This document shows positions 1-9,196 of a DNA stretch of 57,776 nt, one piece after another. The stretch is taken from NCBI GenBank assembly GCA_001899765.1, contig MKWM01000050.1:1-57776 (forward strand), given 5' to 3'. Each line of letters opens with the position of its first letter. Positions within the stretch are counted from its first letter, which is position 1. Made by a program: the position numbers and the translations under genes. The notes under the pieces are model-generated. The model saw nothing but the letters and a program-made list of their open reading frames with translations. It was not told where the DNA came from and ran no database searches. Origin of the DNA: Thiobacillus sp. 63-78. Lineage in GTDB: Bacteria > Pseudomonadota > Gammaproteobacteria > Burkholderiales > Thiobacillaceae.

Positions 1-165
1 AAGAACAACTCGCAAATATTCAGAAAATGCCCCAACTCGTTCGCTCATTTTTCGGGGCGCCTTCTGTCGCCTATATTGGCGACTGGTGAGTAACTTGGCA
101 TTAGCGCCGGATCAGCGCAAAAACCGCGCAGTCCGGCGATTCAAAACATAGGACAAACCCAACAG
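1..165. other. Intergenic stretch at window edge with a hairpin
   Basis: I see no gene here. Positions 105-138 can fold into a hairpin: CGCCGGA (105-111) pairs with TCCGGCG (132-138), and an inner GCGC/GCGC pair lies inside. It lies just beyond the stop codon of the leftward cyclase gene, so it may help end that transcript, but no T-run follows it in that direction. Confidence 0.35.
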
Positions 166-1890
166 TCACTTGCTCCCCGCCACCCAAACCCCATCCCACC
201 CCGCGTCCGGCGGCGCCTGCCGGAACGCCGCAATCCGTCCCAGCATGACCTGACCGGGCCGGTCCCCGGGCGCCTTCGCCAGGCAGTCGCGGAACGCGAT
301 TTCGGCGGCATCCCAGTCCTGCGCCCGGTAGCGTGCGAGGCCTGCCTCGTATGCCTGAATCGCCGCGCGGGTGGCGTCGCTGATTGCGTCGGCGAGCCCG
401 ATCAGCTCAAACACCTTCACCGGCTCCAGCTTGCCGACAACGCGCAGGCTGTCGATCTCGCGGAAGGCGAAGCTGTCGTCGGCGAGCATCCGCGTGCCTT
501 CGCTCACCAGCATGCGCGTGCCGTAGAACTTGTTGGCCTGCTCCAGGCGTGAGGCGAGGTTCACGGTGTCGCCGATGACGGTGTAGCCGCGCGAGGTTTC
601 AGAACCGATGTTGCCGACCGTGACGTCGCCGCTGGCGATGCCCATGCGCACGTTGACCTCGGGCAGGCCGTGACGAACGCCAAAGAGGTCGGGCAGGCCG
701 GCGCGGAAGTCGTCCATCTTGCGCATCTGCTCCAGCGCGGCAAGGCAGCCGAGACGCGCATGGTCGGCGGGATCGGTGAAGGGCGGCCCCCAGAAGGCCA
801 TCACCGAATCGCCGATGTATTTATCAACGATGCCCTGCCGGTCACGGATCACCTCGGCCATCATCGAAAAATAACGGTTGAGAAAGCGCACCGCGGCGTC
901 CGGGGTGAGGCCTTCACACATGCGGGTGAAGCCTTCGAGGTCGGAGAAGAACACAGTCATCACCTGGCGCTCGCCGCGGTCGGCCGGGATGCGGTTCTCC
1001 AGCAGGTTTCTGACGATGCGCGGGTCGACGTACTGGCCGAAGGTTGTGCGGATGTGTTCCTTCTCGCGCAACCCGACCACCATGTGGTTGAACGAGGCGG
1101 CGAGCGTGGCGAGTTCGTCATGGGTGCGCACCAGGATTTCGACGTCGAGGTCGCCCGCTTCGACCGCGCGCGTGCCGCCGAGCAGGCGCTTGACCGGATC
1201 GACCAGCGAGCGCGTGACAAAAGCGGCGAAGATCAGCCCGAGCGCGGTGGCGATGGCGGTGACGATCCAGTTGAGTGTGGTGGCCCGTTTCTCTTCGGCC
1301 TTGGCCTGGCTGGCGGTGTCCTGGGTCAGTTTGTTGAGCAGGTCGGTGGTCTTCTGGATTTCGACGTCGATGGCGTCCTTCTCGCGCAGCAGGGCGTCGC
1401 GCACGATCTTTTCCGAGCGCGGGGTGCCTTCCTGCGCCTCGATCTGGAACTGGCGGAAAGTCGCGTGGAAGTGCTGGCGGGTGGTCTGGATGGCGGGCAG
1501 TTCCTTGCCCAGCACGGCGAGCGTGACGCGGTCGAGCTCGATGCCCTTTTCCGCTTCGGCTTCACCCAGCATGCGCAGCGAGGAGTCGATAATCTGGTCG
1601 GCGTTGATGCCGCGCATATCGAAGGCGTTCGATTCCTTCGCGAGGAATTCCGGATCGGGCCTGGCAAGCTCCATGCCCGCCATCACCCGCTCCATATGCA
1701 CCATCTGGTCGCGGATGAGGATTTCCACGCTGGCCACCTGCTGCTGCAGCGGCAGGTAGTAGTCGGAAAGCGCGCGCACCTGGTTGTTCAACTGGCGGAA
1801 GTTGAATACCGACAGCCAGGTGACGACCACCATCAGCACCAGCAGCGCGGTCGTGATGCTGAAAATTTTCAGGCTGATGGGAAGTCGCAT
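166..1890 (-). CDS. Membrane-bound class III adenylate/guanylate cyclase with HAMP domain
   Basis: A 574-residue sensor cyclase predicted to make cAMP (or cGMP) from the nucleotide triphosphate. Visible layout: a transmembrane helix at about residues 8-30, a helical periplasmic sensor region to about 205, a second transmembrane helix at about 206-226, a HAMP linker to about 280, then the catalytic domain at about 310-480. Metal-binding aspartates are visible in FFSDLEGF (near 317) and KYIGD (near 361), followed by GYTVIGDTVNLASRLE. The Lys and Thr at the base-recognition positions fit adenylate rather than guanylate cyclase (inference). The last 60 residues look like one TPR repeat. The ATG at 1890 is chosen because it places the hydrophobic segment at the N-terminus; an in-frame TTG at 1947 also exists, 12 bases past the aroC stop. 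No good ribosome binding site marks either. It lies downstream of aroC on the same strand and may be cotranscribed. Confidence 0.88.
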   Translation of the reverse strand: MRLPISLKIFSITTALLVLMVVVTWLSVFNFRQLNNQVRALSDYYLPLQQQVASVEILIRDQMVHMERVMAGMELARPDPEFLAKESNAFDMRGINADQIIDSSLRMLGEAEAEKGIELDRVTLAVLGKELPAIQTTRQHFHATFRQFQIEAQEGTPRSEKIVRDALLREKDAIDVEIQKTTDLLNKLTQDTASQAKAEEKRATTLNWIVTAIATALGLIFAAFVTRSLVDPVKRLLGGTRAVEAGDLDVEILVRTHDELATLAASFNHMVVGLREKEHIRTTFGQYVDPRIVRNLLENRIPADRGERQVMTVFFSDLEGFTRMCEGLTPDAAVRFLNRYFSMMAEVIRDRQGIVDKYIGDSVMAFWGPPFTDPADHARLGCLAALEQMRKMDDFRAGLPDLFGVRHGLPEVNVRMGIASGDVTVGNIGSETSRGYTVIGDTVNLASRLEQANKFYGTRMLVSEGTRMLADDSFAFREIDSLRVVGKLEPVKVFELIGLADAISDATRAAIQAYEAGLARYRAQDWDAAEIAFRDCLAKAPGDRPGQVMLGRIAAFRQAPPDAGWDGVWVAGSK

Positions 1891-1959
1891 GGCAGGAGGC
1901 TGCGGGTGCGCGGTGATATCACCCGCGGGAATATAACCCTGGCGCAAGTCATCGCCCAG

Positions 1960-3105
1960 TCAACGTGCAACACCGTCGGGCCGGCTGCCATCCAGCTGTG
2001 CGAGGCCCTGGCTGTTAGCGGGAATCACTGGTGTGCCGCTCGCTGCGTCGCCGCATTGCGCGCGGTGGCGCAGCGCGTGGTCCATCAGCACGATCGCCAT
2101 CAGCGCCTCGGCGATGGGGGTGGCGCGGATGCCGACGCAGGGGTCGTGGCGGCCGTGGGTGACGACCTCGATCGGCCGGCCGTTGCGGTCGATCGAACGG
2201 CCGGGCAGGCGCATCGACGAAGTGGGCTTGATCGCGACATGGGCGACGACGGCCTGGCCGCTGGAGATGCCGCCGAGCACGCCGCCGGCATGGTTGGAGA
2301 GGAAGCCTTCGGGCGTGATTTCGTCGCGGTGCTCGGTGCCCTTCTGCCGCGCCGCCAGCATGCCGTCGCCGATCTCCACGCCCTTGACGGCGTTGAGCCC
2401 CATCAGCGCATGGGCGAGGTCGGCGTCGAGCTTGTCGTACAGCGGTTCGCCCCAGCCGGGCGGGACGTTCTCGGCCACCACGCTGATTCTGGCGCCGACC
2501 GAATCGCCCGACTTCCTGAGCGCGTCCATGTAGGCTTCAAGTTCGGGCACGATGGCGGCGTTGGGCGAGAAGAAGGCATTGTTGCCGATCTCGTCCCACG
2601 ACTCGAAGGGAATGTCGAGCGGCCCCAGCGCGCTCATGCAGCCGCGGATCACGATGCCGTATTGTTCGGCCAGCCATTTTTTGGCGATGGCGCCGGCGCC
2701 GACGATGGGCGCGGTGAGTCGTGCGGAGGAACGGCCGCCGCCGCGCGGGTCGCGAAAGCCGTATTTCTGCGTATAGGTATAGTCGGCGTGGCCGGGGCGG
2801 AAGGTGTCGGCGATGTTGCCGTAGTCCTTGCTGCGCGGGTCCTCGTTGCGGATCAGCAGCGCGATCGGCGTACCGGTCGTCCTGCCTTCGTACAGGCCGG
2901 AGAGAATCTCGACGGTGTCGGATTCGCGGCGCTGGGTGACGTGGCGCGAGGTACCGGGTTTGCGGCGGTCGAGATCATGCTGGATGTCGGCCTCGGCGAG
3001 CGCCATGCCGGGCGGGCAGCCGTCGACCACGCAGCCGATCGCGGGGCCGTGCGATTCGCCGAACACGGTGACACAGAACAGTTTGCCGAGTGTGCTGCCA
3101 GACAT
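1960..3105 (-). CDS. aroC: Chorismate synthase
   Basis: Chorismate synthase turns 5-enolpyruvylshikimate-3-phosphate into chorismate using reduced FMN, the last step of the shared aromatic pathway, in the cytoplasm. The 381-residue protein starts [19 protein letters not shown], has [17 protein letters not shown], and has the conserved glycine-rich [23 protein letters not shown]. Length is slightly above the usual 350-370, with extra residues at the C-terminus. The ATG at 3105 gives a standard N-terminus. The cyclase gene follows on the same strand, so the two may be cotranscribed. Confidence 0.97.
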   Translation of the reverse strand: MSGSTLGKLFCVTVFGESHGPAIGCVVDGCPPGMALAEADIQHDLDRRKPGTSRHVTQRRESDTVEILSGLYEGRTTGTPIALLIRNEDPRSKDYGNIADTFRPGHADYTYTQKYGFRDPRGGGRSSARLTAPIVGAGAIAKKWLAEQYGIVIRGCMSALGPLDIPFESWDEIGNNAFFSPNAAIVPELEAYMDALRKSGDSVGARISVVAENVPPGWGEPLYDKLDADLAHALMGLNAVKGVEIGDGMLAARQKGTEHRDEITPEGFLSNHAGGVLGGISSGQAVVAHVAIKPTSSMRLPGRSIDRNGRPIEVVTHGRHDPCVGIRATPIAEALMAIVLMDHALRHRAQCGDAASGTPVIPANSQGLAQLDGSRPDGVAR

Positions 3106-3245
3106 GAAATAAGCCGGAAAGAAACTGGAAGAATGCGCCGAAGTCTAGCACAGGCGCGGCTTCGGACACGGATCGGCGCGGCCCGGTGAACTTGCCGTCA
3201 TGCGCATGTTCTATCCTGAACATCTCACCCACGCGAGGACCCTCC

Positions 3246-4325
3246 ATGAACATCACACAACACGTCGCCACCCTCGGCCAAAGCCTCTGGCTGGATAACC
3301 TGTCGCGCAGTCTGCTCCACGACGGCACACTGGCCCGGCTGGTCGCCGAGGACGGGATTTCGGGTGTCACCTCCAATCCGTCTATTTTCCAGAAAGCGCT
3401 CGCCAGCAGCCCTTACTATGCCGACGACCTGATGCGCCTGAAAGCCAGCGAACCGGACGCCGAGCGGCGCTACGAGGCACTGGTCATCCCCGATATCCAG
3501 GCGGCCTGCGATCTGCTGCGCCCCACCCATGAAGCCAGCGGCGGCAACGACGGTTACGTCAGTCTGGAGGTCGCGCCGCGCTGGGCCTACGACTCGACGC
3601 GCACGGTGGAAGAGGCGCAACGCCTGTCCGCCGCCGTGAATCGCCGCAACCTGCTGGTCAAGGTGCCGGGCACGCCCGAAGGCGTCAGCGCATTCGAGAC
3701 ATTGACCATGCTCGGGATCAACGTCAACGTGACCCTGCTGTTTTCGGTGGCCCAGACCGAAGCGATCTTCCATGCCTTTATCCGCGGCCTCAATGCGCGC
3801 ATACAGGCCGATGCCGACGTACGCCACAGCAAGGCGGTGGCAAGCCTGTTCCTGTCGCGCGTCGACACGCTGGTCGATTCGCAGTTGACCGCCATCGGAA
3901 CCCAGGCCGCCTTGTCGCTGCGCGGCAAGGCGGCGGTGGCGATGGCACGCCTCGCCTACCAGCGCTATCTCGGGATTTTTCATGGCGAGGCCTTCGCCGC
4001 GCTGGCGCAGCAGGGCGCCACGCCGCAGTACCTGCTGTGGGCCAGCACCGGCGTGAAGAACCCGGATTATCGCGACCTGCTGTATGTCGAGCCGTTGATC
4101 GGCGCCGAAACCATCAATACCCTGCCCGACAAGACGCTCGCCGCGCTGCGGGACCATGGCGATCCGACGCCCCGCGTGGAAGAAGGCGTCGCCGAGGCCG
4201 AAGCGCAACTGGCGGAACTGGCGCGGCTCGGTATCGACATGGACGCAGTCGGCAATACGCTGCAGGACGACGGCGTCAAACTGTTCGAGGCGTCGTTCCA
4301 GAAATTGCTGCAGCAGACGGGCTAG
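3246..4325 (+). CDS. tal: Transaldolase
   Basis: Transaldolase moves a dihydroxyacetone unit between sugar phosphates in the non-oxidative pentose phosphate pathway, through a Schiff base on a lysine. The 359-residue protein starts MNITQHVATLGQSLWLDNLSR, has GVTSNPSIFQKA, the active-site stretch NLLVKVPGTPEG with its lysine, and a NVTLLFSV strand. The length fits the longer bacterial transaldolases (about 350-380), not the 316-residue TalB type. The ATG at 3246 follows a GAGGAC-like ribosome site; the reading frame is open 20 codons upstream but that part is not conserved-looking. It is divergent from aroC. Confidence 0.95.
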   Translation: MNITQHVATLGQSLWLDNLSRSLLHDGTLARLVAEDGISGVTSNPSIFQKALASSPYYADDLMRLKASEPDAERRYEALVIPDIQAACDLLRPTHEASGGNDGYVSLEVAPRWAYDSTRTVEEAQRLSAAVNRRNLLVKVPGTPEGVSAFETLTMLGINVNVTLLFSVAQTEAIFHAFIRGLNARIQADADVRHSKAVASLFLSRVDTLVDSQLTAIGTQAALSLRGKAAVAMARLAYQRYLGIFHGEAFAALAQQGATPQYLLWASTGVKNPDYRDLLYVEPLIGAETINTLPDKTLAALRDHGDPTPRVEEGVAEAEAQLAELARLGIDMDAVGNTLQDDGVKLFEASFQKLLQQTG

Positions 4326-4475
4326 TGTCGCGAGCCGTGTGGTAAGGCAAGAACAAATTTATGTCGGACTAAAAAAACTTGAGTGGACAGGCGGCATGCC
4401 GAGGGACAGGATGATCGTTTCCGGCACGCAAAGCGTCGCATGGAATCCGGATAACGATGCCAAGGAGACACGATC

Positions 4476-5063
4476 ATGCCCTATACCCGCCTGCCAGCGC
4501 GCAACCTCGACAAGGCCGCCGGCCTGCTTCAACCCGCCCGCACCTTGCCCGAGCGCGTTGAACTGGACAACCCGGCACTGGACGCCATGACCGATTTTCG
4601 TCATCTGACCGCCTTCATCGCCACACCGGGCGACACCATCAAGCAGGCGGAGGAGCGCATGACCCTCCGCAAGGTGCACCTGCTGTTCGTCATGGACGTT
4701 CAGGACCGCGTCGCCGGCCTCGTGACCAGTACCGACCTCCACGGCGAGAAACCCCTGCAGGTGGTGCAAAGCCGCGGCATCCGCCGCGACGAAGTGCAGG
4801 TGGCCGACATCATGACCCCGGTAGAAAAACTGGAGGCGGTCGACTATGACGACATCGTCACCGCCCGCGTCGGCCACGTGCTGGAAACGCTCAAGGCACG
4901 CGGCCGGCAGCACGCCCTGGTGATCGAACGCAGTGAAGGCCGGCAGATGGTGCGCGGTCTGCTGTCGCTCTCGCAATTGTGCAAACAGTTGGGCGTCAAC
5001 ATCGAGACGACCGAAGTGGCCAATACCTTCATCGAGATCGAGCAACACCTGGTGCGTACCTGA
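4476..5063 (+). CDS. Tandem CBS-domain protein
   Basis: A 195-residue cytoplasmic protein made almost wholly of two CBS domains, the first at about residues 40-95 (TPGDTIKQAEERMTLRKVHL through VAGLVTSTDLHGE) and the second at about 108-175 (VADIMTPVEKLEAVDYDDI through VRGLLSLSQL). CBS pairs usually bind adenosine nucleotides and regulate a partner; no catalytic domain is attached. An AAGGAG ribosome site lies just before the ATG. It stands alone between tal and a TPP enzyme, so its partner cannot be read from context. Confidence 0.85.
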   Translation: MPYTRLPARNLDKAAGLLQPARTLPERVELDNPALDAMTDFRHLTAFIATPGDTIKQAEERMTLRKVHLLFVMDVQDRVAGLVTSTDLHGEKPLQVVQSRGIRRDEVQVADIMTPVEKLEAVDYDDIVTARVGHVLETLKARGRQHALVIERSEGRQMVRGLLSLSQLCKQLGVNIETTEVANTFIEIEQHLVRT

Positions 5064-5311
5064 ATCCTTCACCGGCCGCGCCTTCAAGCGGGGGGTGCGG
5101 GCGGGCGCGCGGCCCGCGCCCATCTCCTGCGACACACGCCCGGACCGGCAGCTTATTCGGAACACCACCATTGCCTGCCGGATACGCTGACGGAGGCGAT
5201 CCTGCCAGGCCGCCGGGGTTCTCCCGTGCGGCGTCTTATGCTCCAATTCGATACTTCCAGATACGCCAGCGCACACCGGAGAGGCCAAACCGCCCATCCG
5301 ACCACAAGCAC

Positions 5312-6976
5312 ATGAATATTTCCGTCAGCGAGCTGATCGTCCGCTATCTCGAACGCCTGGGCATCGACCACATCTTCGGTATGCCGGGCGCGCACGTGCT
5401 GCCGATCTACGACTGCCTGCATGATTCGCGCGTGAAGAGCGTGCTGGTCAAACACGAGCAGGGGGCAGCCTTCATGGCGGGTGGCTATGCGCGGGCATCG
5501 CATCAGCCTTCCGCCTGCATCACCACCTCCGGACCCGGCGCGACCAACCTCATCACCGGCATCGCCAACGCCTACGCCGAGCGGCTGCCGGTGCTGGCGA
5601 TCACCGGCGAAACGTCCACGTATATTTTCGGCCGTGGCGGGCTGCAGGAAAGCTCGGGCGAAGGCGGCACCATCGACCAGGGCGCACTGTTCGCCAGTAT
5701 CACCCGCTACCACAAGCTGATCGAACGCACCGACTACCTCGGCCAGGTGCTGAACCAGGCCACGCAGGCGCTGCTCGGACGCGAACCGGGACCGGTGCTG
5801 CTGTCGATTCCCTACAATGTGCAGAAGGAACGGGTCGACGCCAGCATGCTCGATCAGGTTCATTTCCCACGCAAGGCAGCGGTCCGGCACACTGGATCGG
5901 TGGCGGAGCTCGCCGCGCTGATCCGCGCGGCGCGCACGCCGGCGATCATTGCCGGCCACGGCTGCATCCAGGCGGGCGCGCGCGATGTCGTCGCCGCGTT
6001 CGCCGAGCGCTTCGGCATTCCGGTCACGACCAGCCTCAAGGCCAAGGGCGTGGTGGCCGAAGGCACGCCGCTTTCGCTCGGCTGTCTCGGCGTCACCTCC
6101 AACGGCGAGGCCTATCGCTATCTGGCCGAGCACGCCGATCTGCTGCTGTTCCTCGGCGCCAGCTTCAACGAACGCACCAGTTACCTGTGGGATGCCAAGC
6201 TGCTGGGCGGCAAGCAAATCGCCCAGGTCGACCGCGACGCCGCGCAGCTCGGTCGCGTGTTCCAGCCGGACGTGGCGATCTGCGGCGACATCCGTAGCGT
6301 GGTGGAAGACCTGTCTGCCGCGCTCGAAGCCGAAGCCATGCCGGCGAAGTCGCGCGAACGCCTCGGCCGCCATCGCGCGGCGGCGCCCGCGGCGACCGGT
6401 GATGAACAGGCCGCGCAGGCAGAACCGTTTCACCTGATCCGCGCGTTTTTCGGCCAGCTCGCGCAGCGTTTCCCCCACAACGCGCTGGTGTTCGACGACA
6501 ACATCGTCTTCGCACAGAGCTACTTCGACGTCTCCGACCGCAACCATTATTTCCCGAATACCGGTATTTCCTCGCTGGGCCACGCCATACCCGCCGCCCT
6601 CGGCGCACGCTGCTTTGCGAAAGACAGCCCCACCTTCGCCATCCTCGGCGACGGCGGATTCCAGATGTGCTGCATGGAAATGATGACTGCGGTGAATTAC
6701 GGCATTCCGCTCAACGTGGTGGTGATCAACAACGGCACGCTCTCCCTGATCCGCAAGAACCAGTTCCAGCTTTATGGCGAACGCTACATCGACTGCGACT
6801 TCACCAATCCCGATTTCGGCCTGCTTGCGCAGTCGTTCGGGGTCAATCACTACCGCATCGAAACCGAGGCCGAACTCGATGCCCTGTTCACTCATGCCGA
6901 TCTCGCCGGCACGATCAACCTCATCGAAATCCTGCTCGACAAACAGGCATTCCCCCGCTATCTGTCGGCTCGCTAA
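5312..6976 (+). CDS. Acetolactate-synthase-like thiamine pyrophosphate enzyme
   Basis: A 554-residue TPP-dependent enzyme of the acetolactate synthase large-subunit superfamily. N-terminal TPP domain: MNISVSELIVRYLERLGIDHIFGMPGAH with the catalytic Glu in VKHEQGAAFMAGGYARAS. Middle domain around residues 190-320. C-terminal TPP-binding domain with the GDGG...NNGTL motif. It differs from the true IlvB encoded at 51.7-53.4 kb and has no small subunit beside it, so it may act on another 2-keto acid; the substrate cannot be read from sequence. The ATG at 5312 gives the family's usual N-terminus, but no ribosome site is visible. The reading frame stays open for over 100 codons upstream with low-complexity, non-family sequence. 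Confidence 0.85.
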   Translation: MNISVSELIVRYLERLGIDHIFGMPGAHVLPIYDCLHDSRVKSVLVKHEQGAAFMAGGYARASHQPSACITTSGPGATNLITGIANAYAERLPVLAITGETSTYIFGRGGLQESSGEGGTIDQGALFASITRYHKLIERTDYLGQVLNQATQALLGREPGPVLLSIPYNVQKERVDASMLDQVHFPRKAAVRHTGSVAELAALIRAARTPAIIAGHGCIQAGARDVVAAFAERFGIPVTTSLKAKGVVAEGTPLSLGCLGVTSNGEAYRYLAEHADLLLFLGASFNERTSYLWDAKLLGGKQIAQVDRDAAQLGRVFQPDVAICGDIRSVVEDLSAALEAEAMPAKSRERLGRHRAAAPAATGDEQAAQAEPFHLIRAFFGQLAQRFPHNALVFDDNIVFAQSYFDVSDRNHYFPNTGISSLGHAIPAALGARCFAKDSPTFAILGDGGFQMCCMEMMTAVNYGIPLNVVVINNGTLSLIRKNQFQLYGERYIDCDFTNPDFGLLAQSFGVNHYRIETEAELDALFTHADLAGTINLIEILLDKQAFPRYLSAR

Positions 6977-7159
6977 CCTGGCAGGGGAGAACCCCTGCAT
7001 TGCGCCAATCAGCCCGGGGCTCACGGCTGCGCTTCGCTTGTTCCGCCCATGCGCGGAACCGGCCACGCCTGCTTTCATCGGTCGCCCCATGCCGGCTTGA
7101 CGCTGGCAGGTCGCTCTGACACAGTCGGGATACTCTTTGCATCCATCAGGACATTGGCA

Positions 7160-7714
7160 ATGGACACCGCCAGGCTGTACGCACAACTCATCCAGAGCGC
7201 AGGCGAGGACGTCTCGCGCGATGGATTGCAGAAAACTCCGGATCGGGCCGCGGCCGCGTTCAAGTTCCTGACGCAGGGCTATACGCAGTCGCTGGACGAG
7301 ATTCTCAACGATGCCGTGTTCGATTCGGACAACAACGAAATGGTCATCGTCAAGGACATCGAACTGTATTCGATGTGCGAGCACCACCTGCTGCCGTTCG
7401 TCGGCAAGGCCCATGTCGCTTACCTGCCGAAAGGCAAGGTGATCGGATTGTCGAAGATCGCGCGCATCACCGACATGTTCGCGCGCCGCCTGCAGATCCA
7501 GGAGCAGCTCACCACCCAGATTGCCGAGGCCATCCAGACTGCCACCGGCGCCGCCGGCGTCGGCGTCGTCATCGAAGCCCAGCACTTCTGCATGATGATG
7601 CGCGGCGTGCAGAAACAGAATTCCTGGACCATCACGTCAATGATGCTGGGGGCTTTTCGCGACCACGACCGAACCCGGCAGGAATTCCTGCAACTGGTCG
7701 CAAAATCGAACTGA
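7160..7714 (+). CDS. folE: GTP cyclohydrolase I
   Basis: GTP cyclohydrolase I opens the GTP ring to make 7,8-dihydroneopterin triphosphate, the first step toward tetrahydrofolate, in the cytoplasm. The 184-residue protein has the zinc site residues in [20 protein letters not shown] and [15 protein letters not shown], both typical of the type IA enzyme. Length is normal. The ATG at 7160 has a CAGGA ribosome site close upstream. It converges with the pseudouridine synthase gene, with 28 bases between stops. Confidence 0.97.
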   Translation: MDTARLYAQLIQSAGEDVSRDGLQKTPDRAAAAFKFLTQGYTQSLDEILNDAVFDSDNNEMVIVKDIELYSMCEHHLLPFVGKAHVAYLPKGKVIGLSKIARITDMFARRLQIQEQLTTQIAEAIQTATGAAGVGVVIEAQHFCMMMRGVQKQNSWTITSMMLGAFRDHDRTRQEFLQLVAKSN

Positions 7715-7742
7715 ACCGGTAGCCTGCCGGGAAGACCGTTCG

Positions 7743-8417
7743 TCAGAACGGTGGCCGGCTTTCAAACGCCAGGGCTTCACCGGTCAGCGGATGGGCGACA
7801 TGCAGGCCGCAGGCATGCAGAAGCAGGCGCCCGGCCCGGGCCTGCACATCCGGCGGCGCATACAGCGTGTCGCCCAGGATGGGATGACCCAGTTCGCGCA
7901 GATGCACGCGCAACTGGTGCGAACGTCCGGTAACAGGTTCGAGTTCGACGCGCGTGCACGTTCCGGTTTCGTCGATTGCCAGCACGCGCCAGCGGGTGAG
8001 GCTGGATTTGCCAAGCCGGTGGTCGATCGTCCGCCGCGGCCGGTTCGGCCAGTCGACCGCGATGGGCAGATCAATCGTGCCCCAGCCCCCCGGCGGCGCC
8101 TCCAGCCGGCCGGCGACCACGGCGACATAGCGCTTCGTCACCTCGCGTGCCGCAAAGGCCCGGTTCAGCGCGCGCTGTGCCGCCAGCCCGCGCGCCATCA
8201 CCATCAGGCCAGAGGTGGCCATATCAAGCCGATGCACGACCAGCGCATCGGCATAGCGGGCCTGCACCCGCGCGCTCAGGCAATCCTGCTTGTCGGCACC
8301 GCGCCCCGGCACCGCCAGCAGGCCGCTGGGCTTGTCGAGCACGAGCAGGGCATCGTCAGCGTAGAGGATCTCGATGGCGGGTGTTCGCGTCAAGAAAGCT
8401 GTCGGGAAATTTGACAT
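7743..8417 (-). CDS. rluA: RluA-family pseudouridine synthase
   Basis: A 224-residue pseudouridine synthase that converts selected uridines in RNA to pseudouridine. The active-site stretch VHRLDMATSGLMVMARG carries the catalytic Asp and is close to E. coli RluA, which modifies 23S rRNA and a few tRNAs; the exact target here is inference. Later motifs RLEAPPGGWGTIDLPIAVD and LEPVTGRSHQLRVHLRELGHPILGD are also family standard. No N-terminal S4 domain is present, again like RluA. Start chosen at ATG 8417, just before the conserved core; the frame is open 21 codons further up. Confidence 0.93.
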   Translation of the reverse strand: MSNFPTAFLTRTPAIEILYADDALLVLDKPSGLLAVPGRGADKQDCLSARVQARYADALVVHRLDMATSGLMVMARGLAAQRALNRAFAAREVTKRYVAVVAGRLEAPPGGWGTIDLPIAVDWPNRPRRTIDHRLGKSSLTRWRVLAIDETGTCTRVELEPVTGRSHQLRVHLRELGHPILGDTLYAPPDVQARAGRLLLHACGLHVAHPLTGEALAFESRPPF

Positions 8418-8556
8418 CGTGCTGTCACGGCAATTCTCGTCTGATACCAAGTCATTGTTGAACAAAGATAAAAATGCCATGGTCCTTTACTTGCTTGGCC
8501 ATTCCAAAAATAAAATTGCACTCACAGCAATCATCAAAACCAAAGGGAGGATACTC

Positions 8557-9189
8557 ATGAAGAAGCTTGCATGCTTGCAGATTCTGGCTGCAACGTTGTG
8601 CTGGACCGGTACTGCCAGCGCGACGCTGATCGACAGGGGCAACGGCATGATCTATGACAGCAACCAGAACCTCACCTGGCTACAGGACGCGAATTATGCC
8701 AAGACCAGCGGCTACAACAGCGATGGGCTGATGAGTTGGGACGAAGCCATGACGTGGGTGAGTAATTTGACCTACGGTGGCTATGACGACTGGCGGCTGC
8801 CTAATCTAGAGATCCGTACCACCTACTTCGACTTTGGCTTCATCAATTTCATAACGACCGAAATCTGGTCCGCAATGCCTCCTATCATGTGCCTCCCTTT
8901 CCTCGGTACACCTATCGGCATTTGCCAGCTACCACCTCCCCCGCCATTTACAAACATCACATCGGAACTATTCTGGTATGGCATTGACGATGGCGACTTG
9001 GCCTGGGCCAGCGATGTTGGCGGTTTCTTGCATCCATTTGCCCTTTACCCCAAATCCGAGTCATTTCAAGCATGGGCCGTAAGAGATGGCGACGTACCCG
9101 AACCTCATGGCCTCGCTCTGGTCATACTGGGGCTTGCGTGCATGCACCTCGTCACGCGCAAACCCGTCGCTCCGAAACAGGCGCGATGA
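8557..9189 (+). CDS. DUF1566-type exported protein with PEP-CTERM sorting signal
   Basis: A 210-residue exported protein. Residues 1-23 form a signal peptide (MKKLACLQILAATLCWTG, then Ala-rich to about residue 23). The body has the DUF1566-like pattern IDRGNGMIYDSNQNLTWLQD...GGYDDWRLPN. The last 30 residues are a classic PEP-CTERM tail: VPEPHGLALVILGLACMHLV followed by a basic end. By established knowledge such tails are processed by exosortase and the proteins are surface or matrix proteins. A strong GGGAGG ribosome site lies before the ATG. No exosortase gene is in the window. Confidence 0.85.
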   Translation: MKKLACLQILAATLCWTGTASATLIDRGNGMIYDSNQNLTWLQDANYAKTSGYNSDGLMSWDEAMTWVSNLTYGGYDDWRLPNLEIRTTYFDFGFINFITTEIWSAMPPIMCLPFLGTPIGICQLPPPPPFTNITSELFWYGIDDGDLAWASDVGGFLHPFALYPKSESFQAWAVRDGDVPEPHGLALVILGLACMHLVTRKPVAPKQAR

Positions 9190-9196
9190 GCGGGTT

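Noticed and set aside
670-3189. 839-codon plus-strand open frame opposite the cyclase and aroC
   Set aside because: It is antisense to two well-conserved genes and has no family resemblance; long antisense frames are expected at this GC content.
5153-7585. 810-codon minus-strand frame opposite the TPP enzyme and folE
   Set aside because: It mirrors two conserved genes and shows no domain.
7735-7752. Hairpin between folE and rluA as a terminator
   Set aside because: A 7-bp stem (ACCGTTC/GAACGGT) exists but overlaps the rluA stop codon and has no T-run on either side.
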